A stretch of DNA of 40,810 nucleotides from Roseiarcus fermentans (GCF_003315135.1 NZ_QNRK01000052.1:1-40810), one strand, 5' to 3'; numbered from the stretch's first letter, positions 15,579 through 25,113 are shown. The notes: generated from the sequence alone by a model not told the origin. Numbers and translations are program-made.

Positions 15579-18500
15579 ATGCATCTCCTGCGCACCGACA
15601 TCCGATCGCTGGACGAGACGGCTCAGGCCATCGACCTCGATCAGTCGCGGGCGGAGATCGTCGCGCTGTCGTTCACCGACAGCGACCTCGCCGTGCTCGC
15701 CAAGGCGTGGGAGGGGCTGGCCGCCGGGCAGGCCGGGGCGCCGTCGCTGCGGCTCGCGAGCCTCGCCGACCTGCGGCACCCCTACTCGGTCGATCTCTAC
15801 GCCGAAAAAGTTCTCGCGCACGCGCGTTTCGTGCTGGTCCGATTGCTCGGAGGGCTCGACTACTGGCGCTACGGGATCGAGGAGCTCGGCCGGATCGCGC
15901 GGGCGAACGGCGCCTATCTCGCCGTCGTGCCGGGCGATCACCGCGAGGATCCGCGCCTCGACGCGGCCTCCACCGCCTCGACGGCCGATCTTCGCCGCAT
16001 CTGGGGCTGGCTCCAGCAGGGCGGGGTGGAGAACGCGCGCCAGTGCCTGCGCTTCGCGACGGCGAAGCTCGACCGCCCGTGCGCCTTCGCCGAGCCGCGC
16101 CAGCAAGCGAGCAGCGGCGCGTTCGACGCGGCCTACCGCCCGGCCGCGCCGGGGGCGCCGCGCGCGCTCGTCGTCTTCTACCGATCGGCGTGGCTGGCCG
16201 GCGACACCGAGCCTTACGAAGCGCTGGCGGACGCCCTCGAGGCGCAGGGCTTCGGCGTCGAGGCGGCGTTCGTGACCAGCCTCAAGGACCCGTCCGCCGT
16301 CGCGAGCCTGACGGGCCGCCTCAGCGACGAGCCGCCGGACGTGATCCTCAACGCGACCGCGTTCTCGGCGCGGCTCGAAGGCGGCGCGACCGCGTTCGAC
16401 GCCTGCGACGCGCCCGTCTTTCAGGTCGCGGTCAGCCTGGCGACGGAAGCGCAATGGCGCGAGTCCGCCCGCGGCCTGTCGCCGGCCGATCTCGCCATGA
16501 ACGTCGCGCTGCCGGAGGTCGACGGCCGGATCTTCGCCGGCGCCATCGCGTTCAAGGCGGCCGAGCCGCCGATCCCGGGGCTCGAATACGCGCCGCTGCG
16601 CGCCCGTCCGCACGCGGCCAACATCGCCCATGTGGCGCAACTCGCCGCGGCCTGGACGGCGTTGCGGCGAACCCCGGCGGCGCGCAAGCGGATCGCCTTC
16701 TTGCTCTCGGACTATCCCGGCAAGGGCGGCCGCACCGGCTACGCGGTGGGTCTCGACACCTACGCCTCGGTCGAAACGATCGCGCGCCGCCTGGCGCGGG
16801 AAGGCTACGGGATCGGCGACATTCCCACCGCGGCGGCGATCGCCCGCGGCCTCACCGGCGCGGCGACGGAATCGCTCGGCCTCGACGCCTATCGCCGTCG
16901 GCTCGCCGAGGCGCCGCCGGCCTTCGCCGCTGCGATCGCGGCGCAATGGGGCGAGCCGGAAGCGGACCCCGGCTGCGCGGACGGCCGGTTCCGGTTCGTG
17001 GCCCTGCGGCTCGGCCGCTCGGTCGTGGCGCGCCAGCCGGATCGCGGCCGCCGCGCCGCCCGCAAGGACGAATACCACGACCTGGTGCTGCCGCCGCGCC
17101 ACGCCTTCGTCGCCTTCTATTTCTGGCTCGCCGATGTGTTCGGCGTGCACGCCGTCGTGCATGTCGGCGCCCACGGGACGCTGGAATGGCTGCCGGGCAA
17201 ATCGGTCGCGCTCGCTCCCGACTGCGCGCCGCGCGCTGCGCTCGGCGCCATTCCAGTCATCTATCCATTCATCGTCAACAACCCCGGCGAGGCGGCGCAG
17301 GCCAAACGGCGGACCGCGGCGGTGACGCTCGGACATCTCACGCCGCCGCTGATCGCGGCCGGCGCCCACGGGGCGCTCCAGGAAATCGAAGGCCTGATGG
17401 ACGAATACGCCGAGGCGCAGGCGCTCGACGGCCGCCGCGCGCGGCGCCTCGCCGACCTGATCCTCGAGCGGGCGCGCGACACCGGCCTCGCCGAGGAGGC
17501 CGGCCTCGACGGCGATCCGAGCCCCGCCGAAGCGCTCCGGCGGCTCGACGCCTTTCTGTGCGACGTCAAGGAGATGCGGATCGGCGACGGGCTGCACGTG
17601 TTCGGCGCGGCGATCGGCGCTGAACGGCTCGCCGCGCTCGCCGCCAATTCCGGCGCCGACGCCGGGGAGGCGCTGGTGCGCCTCGAACGCTCGCCGGCGG
17701 CCGAAATGGACGCCCTCGTCGCCGCGCTCGGCGGCCGCCACGTCGCACCGGGCCCGGGGGGCGCGCCGGCGCGCGGGCGCATCGACGTCCTGCCCACGGG
17801 GCGCAATCTCTTCGCCGTCGATCCGCGCGCGGTTCCCACCCGCACCGCCTGGGAGCTCGGGCAACGCGCCGCGCAGGAGTTTCTCTCGCGCTACCTTCAG
17901 GATCACGGCGACTGGCCGAAGCGGGTGATGTTCGACCTCTGGGGCAGCGCTGCGGTGCGCACCGGCGGCGAGGATCTGGCGCAGGTCCTGGCGCTGATCG
18001 GCGCCCGGCCGGTCTGGGACCACGCCTCCAACCGCGTCTCGGGGTTCGAGGTTCGGACGATCGCCGCGCTCGGCCGGCCGCGCGTCGACGTGACGGTGCG
18101 AATCTCGGGTCTGTTCCGCGATGTCTTCCCCGAACAGATCTCGCTCGTCGACGCGGCCGTCAGGGCGATCGCCGACCGTGAACACGAATCCGACGACGAC
18201 AATCCGCTGCGCGAGGCGGCTCTCGGCGGCGGCTCGCGCTCGCGCATCTTCGGCGCGGCGCCCGGGGCCTACGGAACCGGAGTCGTCAAACGGGCGCTTT
18301 CCGGGGAATGGGCGTCGCGCGCCGAACTCGGCGCGGCCTATCTGGCGGCGACCGGCTATGCCTATGAAGGCGAGGCCGTTCGCGCGACGACCGAGTTTCG
18401 CGACCGTGTCGCATCCTCCCAAGCCTTCGTCCATGTCCAGGACATGCCGGGGCAGGACGTGCTCGACGCCGACGCCTTCGCCGATCACGAGGGCGGATTC

Positions 18501-18929
18501 GCCGCGGCCGCCGAGGCTTCGGGCGCCGCGCCCGCGCTCTATCACCTCGACGCGACAGACCCCGCCGCGCCGAAGGCGCGGGCGCTGTCGCAGGAGATCG
18601 CCCGGGCGCTGCGCGGCCGGGCGGCCAATCCGCGCTGGATCGAGGGGCAGATGCGCCACGGCTATCGCGGCGCGGCCGAGATCGCGGAAAGCGTCGACAA
18701 TCTCTACGCTTTCGCCGCGACCACGGATTGCGTGGCGGACAGGCACTTCGACCTGCTGTTCGACTCGATCTGCGCCAACGCCGCCGTGCGGACGTTCCTG
18801 GCTGAAGCCAATCCGCAGGCGGCGAAGGCGATCGCCGACCGCTTCGAGAGCGCGCTCAGCCGCGGGCTGTGGCGAACCCGGCGGAACAGCGTCGGTCCGA
18901 TCCTGAGCGCGCTGAAGGAGCGGGCATGA
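15579..18929 (+). CDS. cobN: Cobaltochelatase subunit CobN
   Basis: A 1116-residue large subunit of the ATP-dependent aerobic cobaltochelatase CobNST, which inserts Co(II) into hydrogenobyrinic acid a,c-diamide. The family hallmarks are 'LLSDYPGKGGRTGYAVGLDT' (about residues 374-393), 'DEYHDLVLPPRHAFVAFYFWL' and 'HVGAHGTLEWLPGK' (about 528-541), 'PFIVNNPGEAAQAKRR', and late 'DMPGQDVLDADAFADHEGG' and 'MRHGYRGAAEIAESVDNLYAFAATT'. It is shorter than the well-known CobN of Pseudomonas denitrificans (about 1275), mainly by compact N-terminal parts. The partner genes cobS and cobT are not in the window. Its stop overlaps an ATG of a 24-codon frame where cobG often lies. Confidence 0.94.
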   Translation: MHLLRTDIRSLDETAQAIDLDQSRAEIVALSFTDSDLAVLAKAWEGLAAGQAGAPSLRLASLADLRHPYSVDLYAEKVLAHARFVLVRLLGGLDYWRYGIEELGRIARANGAYLAVVPGDHREDPRLDAASTASTADLRRIWGWLQQGGVENARQCLRFATAKLDRPCAFAEPRQQASSGAFDAAYRPAAPGAPRALVVFYRSAWLAGDTEPYEALADALEAQGFGVEAAFVTSLKDPSAVASLTGRLSDEPPDVILNATAFSARLEGGATAFDACDAPVFQVAVSLATEAQWRESARGLSPADLAMNVALPEVDGRIFAGAIAFKAAEPPIPGLEYAPLRARPHAANIAHVAQLAAAWTALRRTPAARKRIAFLLSDYPGKGGRTGYAVGLDTYASVETIARRLAREGYGIGDIPTAAAIARGLTGAATESLGLDAYRRRLAEAPPAFAAAIAAQWGEPEADPGCADGRFRFVALRLGRSVVARQPDRGRRAARKDEYHDLVLPPRHAFVAFYFWLADVFGVHAVVHVGAHGTLEWLPGKSVALAPDCAPRAALGAIPVIYPFIVNNPGEAAQAKRRTAAVTLGHLTPPLIAAGAHGALQEIEGLMDEYAEAQALDGRRARRLADLILERARDTGLAEEAGLDGDPSPAEALRRLDAFLCDVKEMRIGDGLHVFGAAIGAERLAALAANSGADAGEALVRLERSPAAEMDALVAALGGRHVAPGPGGAPARGRIDVLPTGRNLFAVDPRAVPTRTAWELGQRAAQEFLSRYLQDHGDWPKRVMFDLWGSAAVRTGGEDLAQVLALIGARPVWDHASNRVSGFEVRTIAALGRPRVDVTVRISGLFRDVFPEQISLVDAAVRAIADREHESDDDNPLREAALGGGSRSRIFGAAPGAYGTGVVKRALSGEWASRAELGAAYLAATGYAYEGEAVRATTEFRDRVASSQAFVHVQDMPGQDVLDADAFADHEGGFAAAAEASGAAPALYHLDATDPAAPKARALSQEIARALRGRAANPRWIEGQMRHGYRGAAEIAESVDNLYAFAATTDCVADRHFDLLFDSICANAAVRTFLAEANPQAAKAIADRFESALSRGLWRTRRNSVGPILSALKERA

Positions 18930-19014
18930 GCGGCGGGGCGATCGTCGGGCCATGCGTCCGGCCTCGCGCTCGCCCGCGCTTGGCGCTAGGACGGAGATGA
19001 GGAGCGGCGGAGGC

Positions 19015-19644
19015 ATGGCGACTTACGATTATGTTCGCGACGGCGACGAGATCTACCGACGCTCGTTCGCGATCATCCGCGCGGAGGCGAACCTCGGGCG
19101 CTTCCGCGGCGTTGAGGAACGGGTCGCGGTCCGGGTGATCCACGCCTGCGGCATGCCGGACGCCGCCGACGATCTCGTGTTCGCGGAAGGCGCGGCGCAG
19201 GCTGGCGTGGAAGCGCTGGCGGCCGGCGCGCCGATCCTCTGCGACGCCGAGATGGTGGCGCGCGGAGTGACGCGGGCGCGCCTGCCGGCGCAGAACGAGG
19301 TCGTGTGCACGCTCAACGACCCGGCCGTCGCCGATCTCGCCAAGGCCCGCGGACTGACCCGGTCGGCCGCGGCCGTCGACCTCTGGCGCGAGCGGCTCGG
19401 CGGCTCGGTGGTGGCGATCGGCAACGCGCCGACGACCCTGTTCCGGCTTCTGGAAATCCTCGCCGACGGCGCGCCCATGCCCGCCTGCATCGTCGGCATG
19501 CCGGTCGGCTTCGTCGGCGCGGCCGAATCGAAACAGGCGCTGATCGCGTTTCCCGGGTCGCCGCACATCGCGGTGCGGGGACGACGCGGCGGCAGCGCGA
19601 TGGCGGCGGCGGCGATCAATGCGCTGGCGAGCGCGAAGGAGTGA
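19015..19644 (+). CDS. cobH: Precorrin-8X methylmutase
   Basis: A 209-residue CobH/CbiC, which moves a methyl group from C11 to C12 of precorrin-8x to give hydrogenobyrinic acid. With the start at 19015 the catalytic histidine is exactly His43 (VIHACGMPDAADDL), as in the characterised CobH, which supports this start over the frame from 18952 or the ATG at 18997. 'GAPILCDAEMVARG', 'NAPTTLFRLLEIL' and 'GMPVGFVGAAESK' are typical. It is followed two bases later by cobI. Confidence 0.94.
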   Translation: MATYDYVRDGDEIYRRSFAIIRAEANLGRFRGVEERVAVRVIHACGMPDAADDLVFAEGAAQAGVEALAAGAPILCDAEMVARGVTRARLPAQNEVVCTLNDPAVADLAKARGLTRSAAAVDLWRERLGGSVVAIGNAPTTLFRLLEILADGAPMPACIVGMPVGFVGAAESKQALIAFPGSPHIAVRGRRGGSAMAAAAINALASAKE

Positions 19645-19646
19645 CC

Positions 19647-20372
19647 GTGGCGGGGCGTCTCATCGGGGTGGGTCTCGGCCCGGGCGATCCGGAGCTTTTG
19701 ACGGTGAAGGCGGTCAGGGTGATCGCCGAATGTCCGGTTATCGCCTATTTTTCCAAGACCGGGCGGCGCGGCAACGCCCGCACCATCGCTGACCGCTGGA
19801 TCCCGGCGACCGCGGAGGAATTGCCGCTCGGCTATCCGGTCACGACCGAGATCCCGTTCGACCACCCGGACTATACGGCGATCCTCGCGGCCTTCTACGA
19901 AGAGGCGGCGGAGAGACTCGCCGGGCGCCTGCGGCGCGGGCTCGATGTCGCGTTGCTGGCCGAGGGCGATCCTCTGTTCTACGGATCGTTCATGCATTTG
20001 TTCGAGCGGCTGAAAGCGGAGTTCGAGACCTGCATCGTGCCGGGCGTCACGGGGATGGCCGGCTGCGCCGCCTCGGCCTCGGCCCCGATGACCTGGGGCG
20101 ACGACGTCCTGACGGTCCTGCCGGGCACGCTGCCGTTCGAGGCGCTGGTCCAGCGCCTGAAGACGAGCGACTCGGCCGTGGTGATGAAGCTCGGCCAGAA
20201 CTTCGACAAGGTGCGCGAAGCCTTTGCGGAGGCCGGGCTCCTCGAGCGGGCGCTCTATGTCGAGCGCGGCACCATGCCGAACGAGAAGATCCTGCCGCTC
20301 GCCGACAAGACCGACGGCGACGCGCCCTATTTCTCGCTGATCCTGCTGCCCGGCCGGGGACGGCGCCCATGA
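19647..20372 (+). CDS. cobI: Precorrin-2 C20-methyltransferase
   Basis: A 241-residue CobI/CbiL tetrapyrrole methylase, adding a methyl to C20 of precorrin-2. It opens with 'LIGVGLGPGDPELLTVKAV' and has 'LLAEGDPLFYGSFMHLFERL' (about 110-129), 'VPGVTGMAGCAASA', and 'VMKLGQNFDKV'. The GTG at 19647 has AAGGA six bases upstream, better than the GTG at 19641 that overlaps the cobH stop. Its stop overlaps the start of cobJ (ATGA). Confidence 0.93.
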   Translation: MAGRLIGVGLGPGDPELLTVKAVRVIAECPVIAYFSKTGRRGNARTIADRWIPATAEELPLGYPVTTEIPFDHPDYTAILAAFYEEAAERLAGRLRRGLDVALLAEGDPLFYGSFMHLFERLKAEFETCIVPGVTGMAGCAASASAPMTWGDDVLTVLPGTLPFEALVQRLKTSDSAVVMKLGQNFDKVREAFAEAGLLERALYVERGTMPNEKILPLADKTDGDAPYFSLILLPGRGRRP

Positions 20373-21133
20373 GCGGGGGGAGGGTCTTCGTGATCGGGCT
20401 CGGGCCCGGACCGGCGGCCTGGCTGTCGCCCGAGGCGAGCGCGACGCTGGCGATCGTCACCGACCTCGTCGGCTATTTTCCTTATGTCGAGCGGGCGGCG
20501 CCCCGCGAGGGCGTCCGCGTGCATGCGAGCGACAACCGCGTCGAACGCGACCGCGCCCGCCATGCGCTCGAACTCGCCGCGGAGGGCAAGACGGTCGGGG
20601 TCGTCTCGGGCGGCGATCCCGGCGTGTTCGCCATGGCGGCGGCGGTTGTCGAGGCGCTCGAGGACGGCCCGCCCGAATGGCGCGGGCTCGACATCGCGGT
20701 GGTTCCCGGCATCAGCGCGATGCAGGCGGCGGCGGCGCGGCTGGGCGCCCCGCTCGGCGGCGACTTCTGCGTCATCTCGCTCTCGGACAATCTCAAGCCG
20801 TGGGCGCTGGTCGAGCGCCGTCTCGAGGCCGCGTGCCACGGCGACTTCGCCATCGCCATCTACAATCCCGCCTCGCGCGCGCGCCCTCGCCAGATCCACG
20901 ATGCGTTTCAATTGTTGCGCCGCCTGCGCGACCCCGAAACCCCGGTCGCGTTCGCGCGCGCGATCGGCCGCGACGACGAGCGGGTCGTCCTGACGACGAT
21001 CGGCGAGGCCGACCCGGGGCTCGCCGACATGAGCACGCTGGTGCTCGTCGGCGCCTCGACCACCCGGGTGGTGGCGCGGACGGAACGGGCGCCGTTCCTG
21101 CTCACGCCGAGAAGCTACGGAGCCGGCCGGTGA
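20369..21133 (+). CDS. cobJ: Precorrin-3B C17-methyltransferase
   Basis: A 254-residue CobJ/CbiH, which methylates C17 and contracts the ring of precorrin-3B. Diagnostic stretches are 'VFVIGLGPGPAAWLSPEA' (6-23), 'LVGYFPYVE' (about 34-42), 'VSGGDPGVFAMAAAV', 'VVPGISAMQAAAARLGAPLGGDFCVISLSD' and 'YNPASRARP'. It does not carry a fused CobG or CbiG domain, so precorrin-3B itself must come from an enzyme coded elsewhere. The last 19 bases overlap the 3' end of cobK on the other strand. Confidence 0.94.
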   Translation: MSGGRVFVIGLGPGPAAWLSPEASATLAIVTDLVGYFPYVERAAPREGVRVHASDNRVERDRARHALELAAEGKTVGVVSGGDPGVFAMAAAVVEALEDGPPEWRGLDIAVVPGISAMQAAAARLGAPLGGDFCVISLSDNLKPWALVERRLEAACHGDFAIAIYNPASRARPRQIHDAFQLLRRLRDPETPVAFARAIGRDDERVVLTTIGEADPGLADMSTLVLVGASTTRVVARTERAPFLLTPRSYGAGR

Positions 21134-21861
21134 ACCTCGATCCAGCCGAGCACGCCGTCGAGATCGTGGAAGGTCGGACGCGCCGGCGCCGGCGGGGGCC
21201 GGATCATGATCACCGGCAGGCCGAGCCGGCGCGCCGCGTCGAGCTTTGCCCGCGTCGCCTCGCCGCCGGAATTCTTGCTCACGACCACGTCGATCCGCCG
21301 CGACGTCATCAATTCGATTTCGTCCGGAATCGTGAACGGACCGCGCGCGAGCGCCAGTTCGACCGAAGCGGGCAGCGTCTCGGGCGCCGGCGCGTCGATC
21401 GACCGCAGCACGAAATGGTGCGGCGAGGGACCGGCGAAAGCGCCCGCCTGAAGGCGCCCCGCGGTGAGGAAGACGCGCCGCGGCGATTCTCCGAGCGCCC
21501 GCGCCGCGGCGGCCGCGTCGTCGACCTCGGTCCAAAGATCTCCGGGACCGGCCGTCCAGGCGGCGCGGGTGAAGGCCGCGAGCGCTACGCCCGCCGCGTG
21601 GCAGGCTTCGGCGGCGTGACGCTTCATCTGGGCGGCGAAGGGATGGGTGGCGTCGACCACCGCGTCGACGCGTTCGGCCGCAAGATAGCGAACGAGACCG
21701 TCCACGCCGCCGAATCCGCCGACCCGCGTCGGCAGCGGGCTCGGCGCCGGGTTGGCGGTCCGGCCGGCGAGCGACAGCACCGTCTCGACGTCCGGCCGCG
21801 CCGCCAGCGCGCGGGCGAGGCGGCTTGCTTCGCTGGAGCCGCCGAGCAGCAGAATCTTCAT
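21115..21861 (-). CDS. cobK: Precorrin-6A reductase
   Basis: A 248-residue CobK/CbiJ, the NADPH-dependent reductase that converts precorrin-6A to 6B. It begins with 'ILLLGGSSEASRLARALAA' (3-21) and has 'VVDATHPFAAQM' (about 68-79), 'VFLTAGRLQAGAF', 'ELMTSRRIDVVVSKNSGGEATRAKLDAA' and 'LPVIMIRPP'. It is the only gene on the minus strand inside the plus-strand operon, overlapping the tail of cobJ and starting 26 bases from cobL. It must have its own promoter within the start of cobL, and reads antisense to any cobJ-cobL read-through transcript. Confidence 0.93.
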   Translation of the reverse strand: MKILLLGGSSEASRLARALAARPDVETVLSLAGRTANPAPSPLPTRVGGFGGVDGLVRYLAAERVDAVVDATHPFAAQMKRHAAEACHAAGVALAAFTRAAWTAGPGDLWTEVDDAAAAARALGESPRRVFLTAGRLQAGAFAGPSPHHFVLRSIDAPAPETLPASVELALARGPFTIPDEIELMTSRRIDVVVSKNSGGEATRAKLDAARRLGLPVIMIRPPPAPARPTFHDLDGVLGWIEVHRPAP

Positions 21862-21887
21862 TGCGCGCGCCTTCGGGGTTGGGCTTC

Positions 21888-23099
21888 ATGAGCGGGTCCG
21901 CGTGGCTCACGATCATCGGGCTCGGCGAGGACGGGCTCGACGGATTGTCTCCTGTCGCAAGAGCGCGCCTCTCGCAAGCCTCGCTCGTCGTCGGCGGCGC
22001 CCGGCATCTCGCGCTGATCGGCGAGACGGCGGCCGAGCGCATGGCCTGGCCGTCACCGTTGCAGCAGGCGTTTCCGGCGATCCTGGCGCGGCGCGGCGAG
22101 CCGGTCTCGGTGCTCGCGTCCGGCGATCCGTTCTTTTTCGGCGTCGGCTCGCTGATCGCCGAGATCGTGGCGCCGGACGAAATCCTCTGCTTTCCGCAGC
22201 CCTCGGCGTTCAGCCTCGCGGCGAGCCGGCTCGGCTGGGCGCTTCAGGACTGCGCGCTCCTGTCGCTGCACGGGCGGGCGCTGGAACGCGTCATCCCGCA
22301 CTTTCAACCGGGGGGCCGCGTGCTGGCGCTGTCCTGGGACGGGGACACTCCGGCGAAGCTTGCGGCGCTGCTCAGTGACCGCGGCCTCGGCGCCTCGCGG
22401 CTGACTTTGTGCGAGGCGATGGGCGGCCCGCGCGAGCGCCTGCGCGTCGCGATCGCGGAGGCGTTCGACATGGTCGGCGTCGATCCGCTGAACACCGTCG
22501 CGATCGAGGTCGCGGCCGGACCGGGCGCGCGCATTCCGCCGCGCGCCGCCGGGCTGCCCGACGCGTGGTTCGAGCACGACGGCCAGATCACCAAGCGCGA
22601 GATGCGCGCCGTGACGCTCGCCCAACTCGCGCCGCGCCCGCGCGAGCTCTTGTGGGACGTCGGGGCGGGGGCAGGGTCGGTCTCGATCGAATGGCTGCTC
22701 GCCGACCCCTCGATGCGCGCGGTCGCCGTCGAGCGCGATGGCGAGCGATGCCGGCGCATCCGCCGCAACGCGGTTTTTCTCGGCGTTCCCCATCTCGACA
22801 TCGTCGAGGGCGAGGCGCCCGAGGCGCTCAGCGGGCTCAGGCGGCCGGACGCGGTCTTCCTCGGCGGCGGCGTGACGTCGCCGGGCCTGATCGACCTGTG
22901 CTGGTCGGCGCTCGGCGCCGGGGGCCGGCTGGTGGTCAATGCAGTGACGCTCGAGAGCCAGTCGGAAGTCACGGCTGCGCAGCAGCGGCTCGGCGGCGAG
23001 CTTCTCCTGACGCAGTTCGCCCACGCCGAGCCGATCGGCCGGTTTCGCGGCTTCCGGCCGGCGATGCCCAGCGTCCAGTGGAGCCTCGTCAAGCCATGA
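21888..23099 (+). CDS. cobL: Precorrin-6Y C5,15-methyltransferase (decarboxylating)
   Basis: A 403-residue fusion of CbiE and CbiT. The N-terminal methylase (about 1-205) starts with 'LTIIGLGEDGLDGLSPVAR' and has 'VLASGDPFFFGVGSL'. The C-terminal Rossmann methyltransferase (about 225-403) has 'ITKREMRAVTLAQLAPRP' and the SAM site 'LLWDVGAGAGSVSIEW', then 'VFLGGGVTSPGLID'. It methylates C5 and C15 and removes the acetate carboxyl on ring C. ATG at 21888 is preferred over a longer frame. Its stop overlaps the cobE start (ATGA). Confidence 0.94.
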   Translation: MSGSAWLTIIGLGEDGLDGLSPVARARLSQASLVVGGARHLALIGETAAERMAWPSPLQQAFPAILARRGEPVSVLASGDPFFFGVGSLIAEIVAPDEILCFPQPSAFSLAASRLGWALQDCALLSLHGRALERVIPHFQPGGRVLALSWDGDTPAKLAALLSDRGLGASRLTLCEAMGGPRERLRVAIAEAFDMVGVDPLNTVAIEVAAGPGARIPPRAAGLPDAWFEHDGQITKREMRAVTLAQLAPRPRELLWDVGAGAGSVSIEWLLADPSMRAVAVERDGERCRRIRRNAVFLGVPHLDIVEGEAPEALSGLRRPDAVFLGGGVTSPGLIDLCWSALGAGGRLVVNAVTLESQSEVTAAQQRLGGELLLTQFAHAEPIGRFRGFRPAMPSVQWSLVKP

Positions 23100-23491
23100 G
23101 CGGGCGCAGCGCGGTGGGGGTCGGCTGCAAATCGGATGCGGGAGCCGAGGCGATCGTGCGCGCCGTGCGGCGAGCGCTGGCGCGCGCCCCCTCGCCCGCC
23201 TCGGCGCCCACCCTTCACACAAGCGACCGAAAATCCGGCGACGCGGCCCTGCGGCAGGCCGCGCTGAGCCTCGGGCTCGATCTCGTCTTTCACAACGAGG
23301 CGACGCTTGCGACGCGTGACGTGGAGGTCGTATCGCGATCCGCGCGCGTGGAAAAAATCATCGGCGTCGGCAGCCTCGCGGAAGCGGCCGCGCTCGTCGG
23401 CGCGGGGGCGGGCTCGCGCCTCGTCGTCGCCAAATTCAGCGCTGACGGCGTCTCCTGTGCGGTCGCCGTCGCCCCGGAGGCCATCGCGTGA
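23096..23491 (+). CDS. cobE: CobE / CbiG C-terminal-like protein
   Basis: A 131-residue protein equivalent to the C-terminal domain of CbiG. It has '[22 protein letters not shown]' (7-28), a middle helix '[24 protein letters not shown]', and the end '[13 protein letters not shown]'. CobE is needed for efficient aerobic B12 synthesis in characterised bacteria, but its exact reaction is unsettled; it has been proposed to bind precorrin intermediates. It overlaps cobL and cobM by four bases each. Confidence 0.88.
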   Translation: MSGRSAVGVGCKSDAGAEAIVRAVRRALARAPSPASAPTLHTSDRKSGDAALRQAALSLGLDLVFHNEATLATRDVEVVSRSARVEKIIGVGSLAEAAALVGAGAGSRLVVAKFSADGVSCAVAVAPEAIA

Positions 23492-24249
23492 CCGTCCATT
23501 TCATCGGCGCCGGCCCCGGCGCGCCGGACCTCATCACAGTGCGCGGCCGCGACCTCATCGCCCGCTGCCCGGTCTGCCTCTACGCCGGTTCGCTCGTGCC
23601 GCGGGAGATGCTGCAATGGTGCCCCGCTGATGCGCGCGTCGTGGACACCGCGCCGATGAGTCTCGACGACATCGTCGCGGAAATCGAGCGGGCGCACGCC
23701 GAAGGCCTGGACGTCGCCCGGCTCCACTCGGGGGACCTGTCAATCTGGAGCGCGCTCGCCGAGCAGACGCGGCGCCTGGCCAAGCTCGGCATCCCTTTCG
23801 ACGTGACGCCGGGCGTGCCGGCCTTCGCCGCCGCCGCCGCGGCCCTGCAGCGCGAACTGACCCTGCCGGAGGTCGCGCAGTCCGTGGTGCTGACGCGCAC
23901 CAGCGGGCGGGCCTCGGCGATGCCGGAGCGCGAAACGCTCGCGGCCTTCGCCGCCACCGGCGCCACGCTCGCGATCCACCTCTCGATCCACGCGATCGAC
24001 CGCGTCGTTGCGGAACTCGCGCCGATCCTCGGACCCGATTGCCCGGTCGCGGTGGTGTTCCGGGCGACGTGGCCGGAGGAGCGTATCCTCGAGGCGACGC
24101 TGGCGACCATCGAAGCGCGCCTCGCCGAGGCGCCGATCGAGCGTACGGCGCTGATTTTTGTCGGGAGAGCGCTGGCGGCGCAGGACTTTCGCGACAGCGC
24201 GCTCTACGACGCCGACTATCTGCGCCGGTTCCGTCCGCGCCGCGCCTGA
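23488..24249 (+). CDS. cobM: Precorrin-4 C11-methyltransferase
   Basis: A 253-residue CobM/CbiF, methylating C11 of precorrin-4. '[22 protein letters not shown]' opens it, then '[16 protein letters not shown]' (about 30-45), '[19 protein letters not shown]' (about 74-92), '[24 protein letters not shown]' and 'VLTRTSGR'. The GTG at 23488 overlaps the cobE stop. cobA follows after 27 bases. Confidence 0.94.
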   Translation: MTVHFIGAGPGAPDLITVRGRDLIARCPVCLYAGSLVPREMLQWCPADARVVDTAPMSLDDIVAEIERAHAEGLDVARLHSGDLSIWSALAEQTRRLAKLGIPFDVTPGVPAFAAAAAALQRELTLPEVAQSVVLTRTSGRASAMPERETLAAFAATGATLAIHLSIHAIDRVVAELAPILGPDCPVAVVFRATWPEERILEATLATIEARLAEAPIERTALIFVGRALAAQDFRDSALYDADYLRRFRPRRA

Positions 24250-24276
24250 CCGCCCCTCTTCGAGGTTTCCGCCAAC

Positions 24277-25113
24277 GTGAAGCAAAGCGCGTCCTTTTCC
24301 GATGAGTTCGGCCCCGTGTCGCTCCCTCGCTCCCTGACCCCGAACCTGCCGCGTTTCGAGCCGGGGACGGTCTGGCTGGTCGGCGCCGGCCCGGGTGATC
24401 CGGGCCTCCTCACCCTGCTCGCCCTTCACGCGCTTCAACACGCCGACGTGATCGTCACCGACGCTCTCGTCAGCGACGACGTGCTCGCGCTCGCGCGTTC
24501 GGAAGCGCGGCGCGAGTTCGCCGGCAAGCGCGGCGGCCGTCCGTCGCCGCATCAGGACGACATCTCCGACCGGCTGGTCGAGCTCGCGCGGAAGAACCTT
24601 CGCGTCCTGCGGCTGAAGGGCGGCGATCCGTTCGTCTTCGGCCGCGGCGGCGAGGAAGCCATGCGCCTCGCCGCCGCCGACGTGCCGTTCCGCGTTATTC
24701 CGGGCGCGACCTCCGGGCTCGCGGGGCTGGCCTACGCGGGCGTCCCGGCCACGACCCGCGGCGCCAACCAGGCGCTGATCCTCGCGACCGGGCATTCGGC
24801 GGATGCCGAAACGCCGGACTGGGAGCGGCTCGGCGCGCTGGGGGTCCCGCTGGTGTTGTACATGGCGATGCAGAAACTCGAGTCGATCGCCGATGCGCTG
24901 ATGCGCGGCGGCGCGGCGCCGGACACCCCGGTGGCGATCGTCGAGGACGCCACGACGCCCCGTCAGCGCGTGCTCGTGACGACATTGGGGCGAGCCAAGC
25001 GGGACGCCGACGCGCAGGGCTGCGCCGCGCCGGCGATCATCGCCGTCGGGGCCATCGTCGCGCTTCGCGACCGGCTGCTGGCGACGCTCCTGAATGCGGC
25101 GCCGCGGCCGTGA
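24277..25113 (+). CDS. cobA: Uroporphyrinogen-III C-methyltransferase
   Basis: A 278-residue SUMT that methylates uroporphyrinogen III at C2 and C7 to give precorrin-2. It has an N-terminal extension of about 30 residues before 'VWLVGAGPGDPGLLTLLAL', then 'RLKGGDPFVFGRGGEEA' (about 110-126), 'VIPGATSGLAGLAYAGVPAT' and 'ILATGH'. No CysG-type dehydrogenase domain is fused, which fits use for B12 rather than sirohaem. The GTG start has GAGG 11 bases upstream, so a later start is possible. It overlaps cobB by GTGA. Confidence 0.93.
   Translation: MKQSASFSDEFGPVSLPRSLTPNLPRFEPGTVWLVGAGPGDPGLLTLLALHALQHADVIVTDALVSDDVLALARSEARREFAGKRGGRPSPHQDDISDRLVELARKNLRVLRLKGGDPFVFGRGGEEAMRLAAADVPFRVIPGATSGLAGLAYAGVPATTRGANQALILATGHSADAETPDWERLGALGVPLVLYMAMQKLESIADALMRGGAAPDTPVAIVEDATTPRQRVLVTTLGRAKRDADAQGCAAPAIIAVGAIVALRDRLLATLLNAAPRP

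Noticed and set aside
14424-19016. A 1530-codon minus-strand frame opposite cobW and cobN
   Set aside because: The plus strand has full CobW and CobN motifs. The minus-strand product is low-complexity Arg/Ala/Gly sequence with no family features.
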